This document shows positions 40,523-51,414 of a DNA stretch of 64,000 nucleotides, one piece after another; within the stretch, counting starts at the first letter, position 1, and every line of letters starts with the position of its first letter. The notes beneath the pieces were generated by a model. It had not been told where the DNA came from and searched no databases. It worked only from the letters and a program-made list of their open reading frames with translations. A program made the translations under genes and the position numbers. Source of the DNA: Picochlorum sp. 'celeri' (lineage: Eukaryota > Chlorophyta > Trebouxiophyceae); contig JAACMV010000022.1 in the NCBI GenBank assembly GCA_010909725.1, positions 868,001 to 932,000 of the forward strand, in the 5' to 3' direction.

Positions 40523-43500
40523 TTAACTGGTTGGTATCCAGATTTTCTTCTTTTCCTGGGATGCTTGTCTCTGTGCAGGATGGAGGGTCTTTGGCTTGGA
40601 AGTTTTTTCCAATGGCTCCATGTCCTCCTTCTCGTTGGTGGTCACAGAGGTGATGGTTGCTGTTCCATCGGGTTCTTCATCTTGTGTTTGCAGGTTGATG
40701 GCGCGGGCAACTGATGTGATACTGTCGAATGATGCTGAAGGAGATGCTGGGCTCTTGCTGCTGCGTCTGAGCATTGATTTGATGGTTTGAATCGGTGACT
40801 TTTTGCTCTGCGATTGCTTCAAGGGTGTTTTTTCTCTGGAAATGATGAGAGCCAAGTAGTCTGAGATCATTTCCGCTTTGCTCTTGGACCCAGGTTTCCA
40901 TACATCACCGGTGACAAGATGAATACCGCAAAGGTGCTGCTCCAAATCTTTTCTTGTCAGCTTGAAGACTGGCGACTCTCCTCTATCTGCACGGGCTTTA
41001 TTCATATGACCCAGCACTGCGATTTCTCCTGGTAAGAGTTCTTTTGAGTTGTTCGTACTGGAGGAGGAAAGTTCAGACGTCGTAGCACCTTCATCAGCAG
41101 ATATGATGTTGACAGAGTCCAGTTCGTGCAAGACATGTTTGACCTCCATGTCATCAGATGGTTCGGCTCGTGGAACGGACCCTGGTGTTTGGTGAATTTG
41201 AGTCTTTTGCAAAGTCTCAATCTGCATTAATTGCTCCAATCTTTCTGCTTCTGCCACCTCTAGTTTCAGCTTGAGCATTTCAACCTCCTCGACAAGATCA
41301 TTCATTGCTGACTGAGATTCATAGGCCTGTGTTTTGTACTTGCTTGCTGTCCTGAACAATTCCACCAAGGACGTCTGTGCATCCTCCACAGCCTCAATGG
41401 ATTCCCAACGTTTTGGATCGGCAGCACCCTCTCCTCTCTCTTCCTCTGCTGTTCTCATCTGCATCAATGACAGCTGCAACTCTTGAATTTGCTGTCCATG
41501 CCGCTCAGACTGTTCTAGCAACGCCTTTTTCTTTTCTTCAAGCTGTTTCGCATCCTTGTTTCCACCAGGGGATAATCCCCACCATCTGGGATTTTTCAAA
41601 GCTGCTATCTTTCGTTCAACCTGTCGCAGTTCTCTTGCCACTTCGGTGCGAGATGCCTTCTCTCCTTCCAGAACTTTTTGCAGTTCTATAGAAGAGCAAC
41701 ATGCATCCAATTCACTTTCTATCCATTCGTTCACATCTTCAGGCTGTTTGAATCGCATCTGAGCTGATTCAGGTCTGGATTCTGCGCTTCTGGTCCGGCT
41801 AGATAATTTGCCCTGTCGCCGCCCTGCAAGGTTGGCCAGTCTCTTTCTAGCTGCTGCAGCTTCTTCAATCTTTCTACGAAGATACGCTTGCTGCCTGCTA
41901 CTCTGAGCCTCCATTTTCAGGAGTCGTACAGCAGCCGTTTGATTCTCTTTCTTCAGTTTTTGAACCTCTCTATCCCGTTGCTTCTTCCATTGTACATATT
42001 CCTTTCCAGCTTTGTCAGCTTGCTTCTGCAACATGGCTTTATGGACTTTGATATTTTGTATTTCTCCTTCCAAGTCCTTTACTTTTTGAGCAGCTCTCCT
42101 TTGAGTGGCTTCCAGACTACGTATCTTAATTTCCTTCTTCTCTGCGGCTTTGACTTTCAAGTCGAGATCTCTCAGTTTACTCTTGTACATTCTCTCAAGC
42201 CTCGCCCGTTCTTCTGCTGATGCTGATTTCAGATCTTTGATCTTTTGGAGCAATGACTTTCTTTCCTTAGCCAACGAATCTCTTTCCTTTTCGATTTCTT
42301 GCAAATGGCTCTGGAAGGCCACTTGCATGGAAGCATGGCTGGTCACTTTCCGTATGGCAGCTTCTTTTGCCTCCAAATCATACTGAAGTTTTTCCATTTC
42401 AGCAGTCATTGAGTCAAGCTTACTTCTACGGTGCAAGTCTTCATCTTCGTGTATGAATGGCTCTGCGTCGCCTGGGGAAAATGGGACCTCATCAAGATCA
42501 CTGTGGCCATGTGTCACTGGCGAATTTGGGGAGGATGGACTCCCGGCACTCGCGACTCGTAACCTTCTGTTCTCTTCCTCAAGGTTTTGCATTTTCTTCA
42601 AGAGATTGGATTCAATAGAATTCGCTTCTACGGATGCTCCAATTTTCGTAATTGTCTCAGAAGCCTTGTCCTCTCCAAGATGCACTGATAAAGCCTGGGC
42701 CATTTTATCCCTTTGCATACTGGCAATCAATGCTTCTTCCGCTTGTTCTTGCAAATCTTTCTTTAAAGCTTCATTATTCTTTCTTGCAACCCGAAGTTCC
42801 ATTGTCAACCTCGCCAACTGGGCCCTTGTTGACTCTAGCTCTGCTTCCAAATCTTCTTTATCATGCTCTTCCAACAGCTTCTCAGACGGAGAAATGCCGA
42901 GTCGCTTTCGCAAATCTGCATTTTCAGATCTCGCTAACGCGAGCTGTTGGCGAAGAGCAGATATCTGGGCTGCCACCGGATCTCTGTTGACCACAGGCTT
43001 GTTCTTAATAGCTCTTGCTCTGCTTGCATACCTCAATGTATTCAAACTCTCTTCCAAGTTGACATCTGCTGGCGATACACATGCAATCATAAGGGTTCTA
43101 CTATTTCCACCCAGCGAGTCTTGAAGCATCCGTGTAAGCTTGGAGTCCCTGTATGGAACATGCTGCTTGTTCTCAGACAGAGCATTGATAACATTACCCA
43201 GAGCCAACAAGCCTTTATTGATCTTAATCCCCTCTTGAAGCCTTTGACCTTCGCTTTTTGTTCTTTTCACTCTCTCACTCCCAGCCAAATCTACCAAATG
43301 CATTTTGGCACACAAGTATGAATCATCCACAGCATCATCTTCATCTTCACTCTCTGTGTCCTCCCCAGTCTCCTCCGTGGATTCCTTACTTTCTTCATGA
43401 TTGAGCACACTGGTTGCATTATCAATATTTCTCTGTTCAACTGTTATTGTGAATATCGCATGGGACCTTGAGGATCTTTGGTTCATCCCTGTTGCTCCAG

Positions 43501-44191
43501 TTGCTCGAAGACAGGTTCCTCTCTCCAGAACAGCAATCATCTCCGCCTCGTTCTTCACCTCAATTTCCTGTGCTCCTGCCAGCATGATACCTCCTCCTGG
43601 AAGTTCCCGTATATGCACCGCAGATGCATGCGTTGAACGTACACTGATCAAATCTTTGATTTCTTCCTTGTGAATCTCCACAAACCCAACCTTGACTGTA
43701 TATTCCTTCGTCTCTTTCGATCTCCTGATGCGATCAAATATCGAAGACATTGCTTTTGGAATCACACCCTGCTCTTCTACTGCACACGTCTGCGGAAATG
43801 CACTGCCCATGGTGTACGTCTTCCCAGACCCTGTCTGGCCATATGCAAATACCGTTGCATTATATCCAGCAAAGAGGCCATCTACCAACGGAGATACGCA
43901 ATCTTCATATAATAAAGATGAATCTTGCCCTACATCGCCGCCATACACGTGATCATACGTAAAACTGTGGGGTCCAGTCGTCACCTGCAGACAAGAGACA
44001 CGGTAAGACGCATGGTAGACGCTCATCCACGCCGCATCTGAAGAACCACATACCTGTGAACTCCCATGAGAGGTAACATGAATGCATTCTGCGCATCCTT
44101 GATCCAATTCTTGCTCAATCAGAGGTCGGATATGGAGAGCCACTGCTACCGACTCTGAAGAACTGCTTTCAGTGGAATCCTTACGGACCAT
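40523..44191 (-). CDS. kinesin-4 family motor protein
   Basis: 1199 aa after removal of a 69-bp intron at 43985-44053 (GTATGT...CTGCAG), whose length is a multiple of three and which has no in-frame stop. Exons 44191-44054 and 43984-40523. The N-terminal motor has VALHIRPLIEQEL, P-loop AYGQTGSGKTYTM, switch I NQRSSRSHAIFTI, switch II VDLAGSERVKRT, and YRDSKLTRMLQDSLGGNSRT. The sequence near the start (PLVDGLFAGYNATVFAYG) is of the kinesin-4 (KIF4/KIF21, plant FRA1) type. A long coiled coil covers about residues 390-1000, then a basic/Ser-rich tail with SKSKAEMISDYLALI. Plus-end motors of this group work on chromosomes, midzones or intraflagellar transport. Strong family call; the exact role is unclear. 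Confidence 0.93.
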   Translation of the reverse strand: MVRKDSTESSSSESVAVALHIRPLIEQELDQGCAECIHVTSHGSSQVCGSSDAAWMSVYHASYRVSCLQVTTGPHSFTYDHVYGGDVGQDSSLLYEDCVSPLVDGLFAGYNATVFAYGQTGSGKTYTMGSAFPQTCAVEEQGVIPKAMSSIFDRIRRSKETKEYTVKVGFVEIHKEEIKDLISVRSTHASAVHIRELPGGGIMLAGAQEIEVKNEAEMIAVLERGTCLRATGATGMNQRSSRSHAIFTITVEQRNIDNATSVLNHEESKESTEETGEDTESEDEDDAVDDSYLCAKMHLVDLAGSERVKRTKSEGQRLQEGIKINKGLLALGNVINALSENKQHVPYRDSKLTRMLQDSLGGNSRTLMIACVSPADVNLEESLNTLRYASRARAIKNKPVVNRDPVAAQISALRQQLALARSENADLRKRLGISPSEKLLEEHDKEDLEAELESTRAQLARLTMELRVARKNNEALKKDLQEQAEEALIASMQRDKMAQALSVHLGEDKASETITKIGASVEANSIESNLLKKMQNLEEENRRLRVASAGSPSSPNSPVTHGHSDLDEVPFSPGDAEPFIHEDEDLHRRSKLDSMTAEMEKLQYDLEAKEAAIRKVTSHASMQVAFQSHLQEIEKERDSLAKERKSLLQKIKDLKSASAEERARLERMYKSKLRDLDLKVKAAEKKEIKIRSLEATQRRAAQKVKDLEGEIQNIKVHKAMLQKQADKAGKEYVQWKKQRDREVQKLKKENQTAAVRLLKMEAQSSRQQAYLRRKIEEAAAARKRLANLAGRRQGKLSSRTRSAESRPESAQMRFKQPEDVNEWIESELDACCSSIELQKVLEGEKASRTEVARELRQVERKIAALKNPRWWGLSPGGNKDAKQLEEKKKALLEQSERHGQQIQELQLSLMQMRTAEEERGEGAADPKRWESIEAVEDAQTSLVELFRTASKYKTQAYESQSAMNDLVEEVEMLKLKLEVAEAERLEQLMQIETLQKTQIHQTPGSVPRAEPSDDMEVKHVLHELDSVNIISADEGATTSELSSSSTNNSKELLPGEIAVLGHMNKARADRGESPVFKLTRKDLEQHLCGIHLVTGDVWKPGSKSKAEMISDYLALIISREKTPLKQSQSKKSPIQTIKSMLRRSSKSPASPSASFDSITSVARAINLQTQDEEPDGTATITSVTTNEKEDMEPLEKTSKPKTLHPAQRQASQEKKKIWIPTS

Positions 44192-44621
44192 GATTCATAC
44201 TATACACTCCAAAATACATACAAAACGATTGAAAAGTTGTGAATTTTGCAATCTCAGACGGATATATCGAAGGAAAACCTGACCAATCGAATTCTCGGGC
44301 AGTAACGACCAGTCTGGCGTTGCGACAAAATATGGACAAATATCGGGTATTATGGTATGATCAGCCTCGACTTATCAAGAAAATTAGCAATTTTAATATT
44401 TAATCGGTGATAGAGAGCGTATTATTCAACGAATGGCCGTGGCCAAATTGTCGAGTGTCCCAGGCAGATGGTCGCAACCCTGATCAGGGTTCCTTCATGA
44501 AGGAATCTCAGAGTAGATCTGCTACTTTGGGGAGATCTCATCGTGGAGATCACTGGGCTGCCGATCAGAGGCACTCTCGTCTGCACGAGTCTATGTGATA
44601 CAATACAACGAAGAGTCTTTG
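44192..44621. other. intergenic region
   Basis: Kinesin 5' flank and SNF2 3' flank. AT-rich 44360-44405, then GAGATCTC/GGAGATC words near 44540-44555. Plus frame 44407-44598 is open but has no domain. No gene supported. Confidence 0.5.
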
Positions 44622-47600
44622 TTACATCGCAGACACGGTACTACCGTTGGTTGGCTTTTGGATGGCTTCATCTCCATTGTTGGCAGTATCATCATCATCA
44701 ATTCTGAGGTTGCCTTCGAGTACTTCTTCCTCTTCATCATTCCCAATTGTCACATCATCGTCGTCATCATCTTTACCGCTTTTATTTGTCGTCATGGTGA
44801 CTGTCGGTGCGATATCCATGGTTGATGCCTCTGCCATTTCGGAGTCTTCCAGAGCAAGCCGTTTTGACGCTGGGATTTTGAGGGCAAGTTTGGCAGACTT
44901 TCTCTTTCCCAAATCTGTGGGAGCCTGGTCCCTTTCCGTCTTCAGCGGGTGATGATGGTGAATAACCGTTCCTGTTAATGCTGCGATTTCAGACTGAATA
45001 TCGACAGCGTGCTTGGCATTGTCCACAGCAGCCTCTCTCAAATCTTTCTCTCCGTATTTGATCCAACTTGGTAATTCTTCAGCTTGGGTTCTTTCCATCC
45101 AGTTCATCTCTGGATCCTTGTCCATCTCTCGGAAAATTTCAAGCTCTTTCTCACCTCGAGCAAGCATTTTATTTATTTCATCGTCTGTTGGAGCCATGTT
45201 CGACGCCTTCTTCGACCTTTCAGGATCCTGGAGCATGGATTCCAGAGTTTGCCGCCGTTCCTCCATGGATGTCTGCTGGTCAAATCTACCTGCATCGATC
45301 ACTTCATTTGCCATGGCAATTTTTCTAGTTTGTATCTGGTTTCGTACAATAGATTCGATACTGTCGCCATAGACAAGCTTCTCGCCATTTGCATCATGAG
45401 TGTCTCCACCCATTTGCCGCGTTTCTACATTGTCAGTGACTGCTTCCATATGAAACACCTTGACCTCGCGGGTTTGTCCTATGCGATGGGATCGAGCAAT
45501 TGCTTGCTCTTCATTCTTCGGATTTGGATCAGGGTCGTAGATAATGACCGTGTCTGATGTTTGAAGATTCAGTCCTCTTCCCGCAGCTCGGATGGAGAGC
45601 AAAAAGATGAATGAGTCAGAGTCTGGCTCCTTGAATTTTCTAATGGCAGATTCGCGGTCTTCTAAATGCGTTGAACCATCTATTCGAAGATACTTCATCG
45701 TTCCGCCACCCATCTTTTCAGGCAACTGCCTCCACTGAAGGTAAATTTCCAAAATGTCCAACAGGCGGGTCATGGTTGAGAACAGCAAAACTTTGTGGCC
45801 AGTAGCCTTGAGTTTCAGAAGCATCTTGTCCAGGACAACAAGCTTACCGCACTGTTTCACTATTTTATTTCCAACCATCCATGTCGAAGGAGTGTAGGAT
45901 AACATGGGGTGATTGCAGACCTTTCTGAGTTCCATGCACTTGTTCTGAAGACTTGCCCATTGATGCCCAGTCCTTGAGTATTGTGACATTGGGTCCAAAC
46001 GAAGTGTCCCGGTAGCCTTTATCCAAGAATATACTGTGGACTGGTGCGCTGACATTGGCGTATGAATCGTATACGTCGTCTTCTCGGGAAGCTTGCTTTC
46101 AACATCCTCAACCTGTCTGCGGAGCATGAATGGTTCAAGGATTTGATGCAATCTGTGCACAACAACAACCCTTTTCTCCGTTTCAAGCCAATCATCCCCA
46201 TTGTTCTTACCATCCTGTCCACCAAACCACTCTGCGAATACTCTCGCATCGTCGAACACGTCCGGAAGCAGCAAATTCAGTAATGACCAAAGTTCCTGCA
46301 AATCATTTTGGAGTGGTGTTCCTGACAACAAGAGTCTCCTCATGGCATGAAATTTATCCAAATCTTTTGCCAATTTGCTATCTCTATCCTTCATTCTTTG
46401 CGCCTCGTCAATAATGATATACTGCCAATCCACCTTGGAAAGCTTTGATCTATCCCTCATAATATACTCGTATGTGGTGACGAGAATATTAAACTGCAGA
46501 GGCTGCACATCTTGGATATATTTTCGATTTCGTTCGTCCTTGCTCCCAACATAATACACACATCGAGCATCTGGAAGCCATTGGGTGAGCTCACTCTTCC
46601 AATTCACCATGACCGCATTGGGAACAATGATTAAATGAGGACCAAAATTTGACTTCTTCTCCATCAGATATGCAATGAGTGCCATGACTTGCACAGTTTT
46701 TCCTAGACCCATCTCATCTGCCAAAATCCCATTCAAATGATTGTTATACAAGGATATCATCCACTGCAGACCAACGATTTGGTACTCACGCAGCTTTGCA
46801 CCTGGTGGAGGTTTCAGCAGTTTAGGTTGCTCGGTAATCTCCTCACTACTAGAATGTGCCAGATTATAATACCTCGTCTGCGCATCAGCACCACCCAAAT
46901 TATCAAGAGCTTCACGCAAAGCATCATTTCCTTCAGTCGCCTCGGCAACAGCATTACGCGCAGCCTCCTGTACCTCCTCTTCTGTCAACCCTTGTCCTCG
47001 GGCTTCCTCAATAGCCCTTGTGGCAGCTTTCGATGCCTCTGCAGTTATCTTCACTGACGCAATACGCCCCGCTAATTTATGCAAATATTCTTCCGTATCC
47101 GCCAAAAACTTACAAATAGCTTCATATTTCTCTCCCGCTGCCTCCAAACCACCCGTCTGCTTTCGAAGCATTTCCTTGTACGCATCAAAGTCATAATCCT
47201 TCAGGGCATCCAAACGCATACTCCTATCATCGCCCTTTTGTTTATTTTGCCTATTCACTCTTGCTAATCTCTCATGGGCTCTCATAATAACCTTATTCCT
47301 TGCAAGTCGAAGGTCCCTCACTGTATTACTCACTGCCAAAATATCACTACGGAAGGATTTGGCATCACGAGCTCTGGAAGCCCCTGCCTCTGCTCGCTGC
47401 GTGATTTCATACTTGGCCTGATTAATCCTATGCCTTCTATTCGAACTCAACATCGAACTATAATGCTTCTCACCAAGATTACAAATATACAACCCAGACT
47501 CGTCAACCCGTTTCCTCACCATTCTCTGATCCTTCAATGCCTGCAGGCAATAAAACTGCATCAAGGCATCCCCATGCCTCAACGCAGTTGCCCTCGCTAT

Positions 47601-48167
47601 ATCACTCGACATCCCCGGGCGTGTATTCGGATCCTTTATAATCTTATTCAGCGCCAATATCCGCTCTTTATACTCTGCTTGCATACTATTCTGATACTCA
47701 TTCTTCATCACAAAAATCGGATGTTGACCCATCCCCTTGTCAGTGGTATACGGCGTAACCCCCGTCACCTGCACATTCTGAGCCCGCAACAACCCATGAG
47801 GCTGAATAATATAAGGCTTTGCATCCTCTTCAGTATACCCTTTTCCTTTCGATTCCTTCTTATGCTTCATATAATCCTTGAGCTTCTCAATCACACGCCC
47901 CCTGTAACTAAAAATCTCTGATGTCACATTCTTCACCTCCCCATCCTCCTCACCAAGCGGCCTTGGCTTGAGCATTGCCATGATATCATCATGAAGCTTG
48001 GCAGGAAACTTCACTTTGGTATTCAACGCTTCAAAAAACTTAAAGGCAGCAACCTGATTCCGAAGAACAACCTGCTGTGACTCTGTAAACAAGACCTTGC
48101 CTGTCTCTTCCACAATAATGCCATCATCTTCGCCCGAGGACGCCACTCCTTCTTCTTCTTGATCCAT
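44622..48167 (-). CDS. BRM/STH1-like SWI/SNF ATPase, no bromodomain
   Basis: 1181 aa catalytic subunit of a SWI/SNF-type chromatin remodeller. Order: QLQ-like motif about 27-50 (FTESQQVVLRNQVAAFKFF), HSA domain about 220-310 (NRRHRINQAKYEITQRAEAG, DDRSMRLDALKDYDFDAYKE), SNF2 ATPase from about 450 (I DEMGLGKTVQVMALI, II IIDEAQRMKD, III LLLSGTPLQNDLQELWSLL, V SIRAAGRGLNLQTSDTVI, VI ARSHRIGQTREV), and SnAC about 990-1060 (APTDDEINKMLARGEKELEI, PSWIKYGEKDL). No bromodomain follows, which matches plant MINU1/2-type rather than animal BRM. The C-terminus is acidic. No intron in 3.5 kb. Confidence 0.95.
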   Translation of the reverse strand: MDQEEEGVASSGEDDGIIVEETGKVLFTESQQVVLRNQVAAFKFFEALNTKVKFPAKLHDDIMAMLKPRPLGEEDGEVKNVTSEIFSYRGRVIEKLKDYMKHKKESKGKGYTEEDAKPYIIQPHGLLRAQNVQVTGVTPYTTDKGMGQHPIFVMKNEYQNSMQAEYKERILALNKIIKDPNTRPGMSSDIARATALRHGDALMQFYCLQALKDQRMVRKRVDESGLYICNLGEKHYSSMLSSNRRHRINQAKYEITQRAEAGASRARDAKSFRSDILAVSNTVRDLRLARNKVIMRAHERLARVNRQNKQKGDDRSMRLDALKDYDFDAYKEMLRKQTGGLEAAGEKYEAICKFLADTEEYLHKLAGRIASVKITAEASKAATRAIEEARGQGLTEEEVQEAARNAVAEATEGNDALREALDNLGGADAQTRYYNLAHSSSEEITEQPKLLKPPPGAKLREYQIVGLQWMISLYNNHLNGILADEMGLGKTVQVMALIAYLMEKKSNFGPHLIIVPNAVMVNWKSELTQWLPDARCVYYVGSKDERNRKYIQDVQPLQFNILVTTYEYIMRDRSKLSKVDWQYIIIDEAQRMKDRDSKLAKDLDKFHAMRRLLLSGTPLQNDLQELWSLLNLLLPDVFDDARVFAEWFGGQDGKNNGDDWLETEKRVVVVHRLHQILEPFMLRRQVEDVESKLPEKTTYTIHTPMSAHQSTVYSWIKATGTLRLDPMSQYSRTGHQWASLQNKCMELRKVCNHPMLSYTPSTWMVGNKIVKQCGKLVVLDKMLLKLKATGHKVLLFSTMTRLLDILEIYLQWRQLPEKMGGGTMKYLRIDGSTHLEDRESAIRKFKEPDSDSFIFLLSIRAAGRGLNLQTSDTVIIYDPDPNPKNEEQAIARSHRIGQTREVKVFHMEAVTDNVETRQMGGDTHDANGEKLVYGDSIESIVRNQIQTRKIAMANEVIDAGRFDQQTSMEERRQTLESMLQDPERSKKASNMAPTDDEINKMLARGEKELEIFREMDKDPEMNWMERTQAEELPSWIKYGEKDLREAAVDNAKHAVDIQSEIAALTGTVIHHHHPLKTERDQAPTDLGKRKSAKLALKIPASKRLALEDSEMAEASTMDIAPTVTMTTNKSGKDDDDDDVTIGNDEEEEVLEGNLRIDDDDTANNGDEAIQKPTNGSTVSAM

Positions 48168-48298
48168 AGTTTCGTAATAATAAATACGCGGGCGTTACCA
48201 GCCGATGGGGCTATGAACAGTACAGGTTGGATACCCCCCTCGTCCACTCTCCCTCTCTACTCTAGAGGTTTTCAATCCCTTGATATTGAGAACTAGAT

Positions 48299-48586
48299 AT
48301 GTCAAATAAATACCCAGAAATGACCCTTGAAACCGTCCAACACACGCCAGCCTCGACTCAAGAAGAACGTCGTCAATTCACCTGGGCAAAACGACCAGAC
48401 TCATCCCCTGTATCTGCACACATGACATTATCACATTCAGACTACGCAAATATCGCCCATCTAGAACAATGCGATACGTATGCCACATTCGTAGACACAC
48501 ATGGCATTGCTCGTAGGACCATCAGACCACGCACATCAGACATACACCGTCTTGCTGGACTGTCTCATGAGGACTCTTCGGAATGA
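48299..48586 (+). CDS. small hypothetical protein
   Basis: 95 aa, divergent from the SNF2 gene with 131 bp between starts. Hydrophilic, His/Thr/Asp rich, no signal peptide, membrane segment or known motif; ends RLAGLSHEDSSE. Codon use looks like its neighbours. May be a real orphan protein. Confidence 0.45.
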   Translation: MSNKYPEMTLETVQHTPASTQEERRQFTWAKRPDSSPVSAHMTLSHSDYANIAHLEQCDTYATFVDTHGIARRTIRPRTSDIHRLAGLSHEDSSE

Positions 48587-48991
48587 GAGGGTGAAAATTA
48601 GCAGGATTATGTGGAATCTCATTGGAGTGGTCTATCATGCAGATGGTGTGAGAGTCCCACGTGCATGACCTCTCGATGCACAGAGGGTGCAACGTCCCAT
48701 CAATGCCTTCATCCGATGGGTCAAGAATATTCAGATACGCAAACGAATCGCCATGCAGCAGTGCATCTTGTAGCCTCTTGTTCTGCTATTCAGGAGGCTA
48801 TGAAAAATCACTGACGGATGGCACGTGTATGCACGGAATCCTCTTTGCTTCCATCCATCCCTCGTTGGGTGACATGGCTTTCAATTGGAATGGGAATGTC
48901 AAGGGCAGTCATGAATTGAAAACCCATCCATGGGGGTTTTAATCATCATTAAAGTATATATGTATTGAGAAAGAAAAACACAGAGACTACT
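48587..48991. other. intergenic region
   Basis: No supported gene. Plus frame 48661-48942 is open for 93 codons, with Ser/Cys-rich content and no domain. A direct word repeat CCCATCCATGG/CATCCATCC occurs near 48850-48935. Confidence 0.4.
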
Positions 48992-49762
48992 ATGATTACG
49001 AGGTCAATGGACCTGTGCCCAAAGGGTGGCAAGGAACGTTTGAAAATTGAGGCCAGAGACAAGAGGATTCGTCGAGCTCGTGAGCAGTCTGTCTATCAGC
49101 AGGAATGTATGCTGGCTAAAAAGCGTGCTCAGAGGTCTGTAGAGGTCACGGAGGGGCATGGTGGGGTGGTGAAGAAGAGGAAGCGGAAGAAGAGCAATGG
49201 AGGAGGAGAGGGGACAGAGCAGCAGAATGGTTCCTCCTCAAGGAAGAGATCGGATAATGTTCAGACGAAAAAGGTAAAGGTTGGTGATTCATGGGTTCCT
49301 CCTGTAAGTCCATATGGGTTGTTGGAGGAGGAGTTGTATAAAGATCCATGGAAGTTGCTGGTGTCTTGCATGTTGTTGAACAAGACAACAGCTGTCCAGG
49401 TTAGAAGCATTGTATACACGTTGTTCGAGCTATATCCTACGCCAGAGAGACTGTGTGATGCAAATATTGATGATTTGGAGCGCATGTTGATGCCTCTTGG
49501 GTTATTTCGGAAGAGAGCACAGTCCATCCAGAGGTTTTCACAGGAATACTTGACCAAGGACTGGAGGGATGATCCTACTCTTCTGTATGGTATTGGAAAG
49601 TATGCAAAGGACGCGTATGACATTTTCTGCCTTGGCAGATGGCGAGAGGTGACTCCCGATGATAAAGATTTACGATTGTATGTGGAGTTTTTGGAGAGGA
49701 CGGATGGACTGGGTGTGGGGTTTGATAGGTATGATGATGATCCCATGGACGAGAGTAGTTGA
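48992..49762 (+). CDS. MBD4-like G:T mismatch DNA glycosylase (HhH-GPD)
   Basis: 256 aa from ATG 48992. Base excision repair enzyme removing T or U opposite G. The N-terminal third is basic (nuclear signals such as KKRKRKKS) and lacks a methyl-CpG-binding domain, as in plant MBD4L. The catalytic domain begins WVPPVSPYGLLEEELYKDPW (family: W-x-P-P-x-S-P-x-x-L-x-Q-E-x-L-x-x-D-P-W-K-L-L), continues LLVSCMLLNKTTAVQV, MLMPLGLFRKRAQSIQRFS, YLTKDW, and the helix-hairpin-helix with catalytic Asp: LYGIGKYAKDAYDIFCLGRW, then DKDLRLYVEFL. All landmark positions are present, so it is likely active. No intron. Confidence 0.92.
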   Translation: MITRSMDLCPKGGKERLKIEARDKRIRRAREQSVYQQECMLAKKRAQRSVEVTEGHGGVVKKRKRKKSNGGGEGTEQQNGSSSRKRSDNVQTKKVKVGDSWVPPVSPYGLLEEELYKDPWKLLVSCMLLNKTTAVQVRSIVYTLFELYPTPERLCDANIDDLERMLMPLGLFRKRAQSIQRFSQEYLTKDWRDDPTLLYGIGKYAKDAYDIFCLGRWREVTPDDKDLRLYVEFLERTDGLGVGFDRYDDDPMDESS

Positions 49763-50015
49763 TGGGGTGAAGGAACCTGTGCATGCGGGACCCATGGTAC
49801 TCGTGATATCAGTACGGAAACCTGCGTCACGTGGCATGGAGTGGATTAAAATAATTTTTAATTTCTATCGTGTGCCAAGGATCGGGGTATACGTGACCAT
49901 CCCGGGGTGTTGGTTGTGCGACGGTTGACGAGAGATTGCGCTCTGTTTCCTTGGAACTGAGGTGCTAGAGACTACAGATTTCATACAGTTATAGAATTTA
50001 TAGTTAGTAAAAAAC

Positions 50016-51414
50016 ATGAATCTGAACTCGAGGGTTCAAGGTGTCAAGTCTGACTCCATGGTACGTGCAAGGCAGTCTGTTGGTTGGTCAATGGGTTTGC
50101 CACGACACACGCATTTGTTGTGTATCAACGACTCTCTTTGGTGATATGCAGATGTCGTATTGGAAGTGTGCCCTGAATGATTTCAAGGTGAATCAGCAGG
50201 ATATTGTCAAGGTGAAGAAGGGTGCCATGGACCTTGCAAAAGAGTTTGAGAAGATGCTCAAAATGTACGAGAAGCAAGAGCTTTCGAACATTGAGCTTCG
50301 AGAAAAATTGAAACGGGTAAGACAAGAGAAAGAGATGAAGGAGAAGCAAGTCAAGTTGGCTAATCGGACGATTGAAAGGCTCAGTGTGAAGCAGGGAGCA
50401 ACAGAAGCAGAGGATGCTGTCAAGGATGCGCAGATCCGTAGAATGGAGAGACGGCTTGCTGCTTTGAAATCATCGGCAGATTTAAAGCAAATGTGTGACG
50501 ATCTAGAGGTGAGGGTTCGAAGTTTGGAACAGGATGTTCGAATTCAGGAGCAAAAGGCAGATGATGCAGAGAAAAAGGCACGCGATGCAGAAAGGGAAGT
50601 TGCGCTGTTGCAGAGAGGAATACAGGTTGCTGCCGAGCAGATGACAAAATCGTCTGGGGGTGATGTGTCATCTTCCATGTTGCTTGCTGTGGCAAAAGGG
50701 CAGGAGGAGGCAGTGTCATTGTCGAAAAAGTTGGCAGATTCACAAGAAAAGTTGGAGGATATGTCCAAGGCTTTAGTATCTGCTCGCAAGCATTTGACAT
50801 CACAGCATGAGGCTTTGATGCGATGGAAAGAGTGGGAAGCGGCAGAGGCAAAGAGTAGATTAAGTTTGCAGCAAGAGTTGGATGATGCACGGGCAAAGTT
50901 GAAACAGATGGCTGATGAGTCCTCAAAATTCAATGCAGCATATGCGGATGTAAAAAGGGAGGCGAGCGAGACAAAGTCGGCATTAGAAATGGAAAAGACA
51001 CTTAGAATAGATCTCGAGAAGAGGATGCAGGAGGTGTTGGAGAAACAACAACATGGTGCTCGTCTGTTGAACAGAAAGAGTAGCCAGGCATCACCTCCTG
51101 TTCCCATGGTGGAGCATCATCAGAGTCCAGGAACACCACCAGATACCATTGAGCATATTGAACGTGAAATGAGAAACTGGAATGAGCACCTCGGTCTAGA
51201 CAAGAAAACCATGGATACCTCTAGTAATGTTCACCACAGCTCTCATCACGAGTGCCTGGCCTCGAATGACAAGGGAGACACCCCGGCAGATGTAAAGCCG
51301 CCATCACGGGCCATTAGCTTGGAAGCGTATACAAGTGCGCCGCGCACTGATTCCAATCCTTTAGCAAACCATACATTGTTTGACTTGGCAAATTTGGACA
51401 TTGACAATTTGTAA
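50016..51414 (+). CDS. long coiled-coil protein, unknown
   Basis: 435 aa. Exons 50016-50060 (MNLNSRVQGVKSDSM) and 50152-51414; 91-bp intron GTACGT...ATGCAG. Residues about 25-340 are almost continuous heptad-like coiled coil (LELREKLKRVRQEKEMKEKQ-type charge pattern, AEMEKTLRIDLEKRMQEVLE-like stretches). The C-terminus is less regular, with IEHIEREMRNWNEHLGL and a short hydrophobic end LFDLANLDIDNL. It could be a cytoskeletal, Golgi or centrosome component. No family recognised. The stop is 12 bases from the stop of the convergent gene. Confidence 0.75.

Noticed and set aside
41888..43124. several plus-strand ORFs of 90-220 codons
   Set aside because: All are antisense shadows of the kinesin coiled coil, where Glu/Lys/Leu-rich codons give long open antisense frames.
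48661..48942. 93-codon plus ORF
   Set aside because: Open in two overlapping frames, Ser/Cys-rich composition, no start context or domain.
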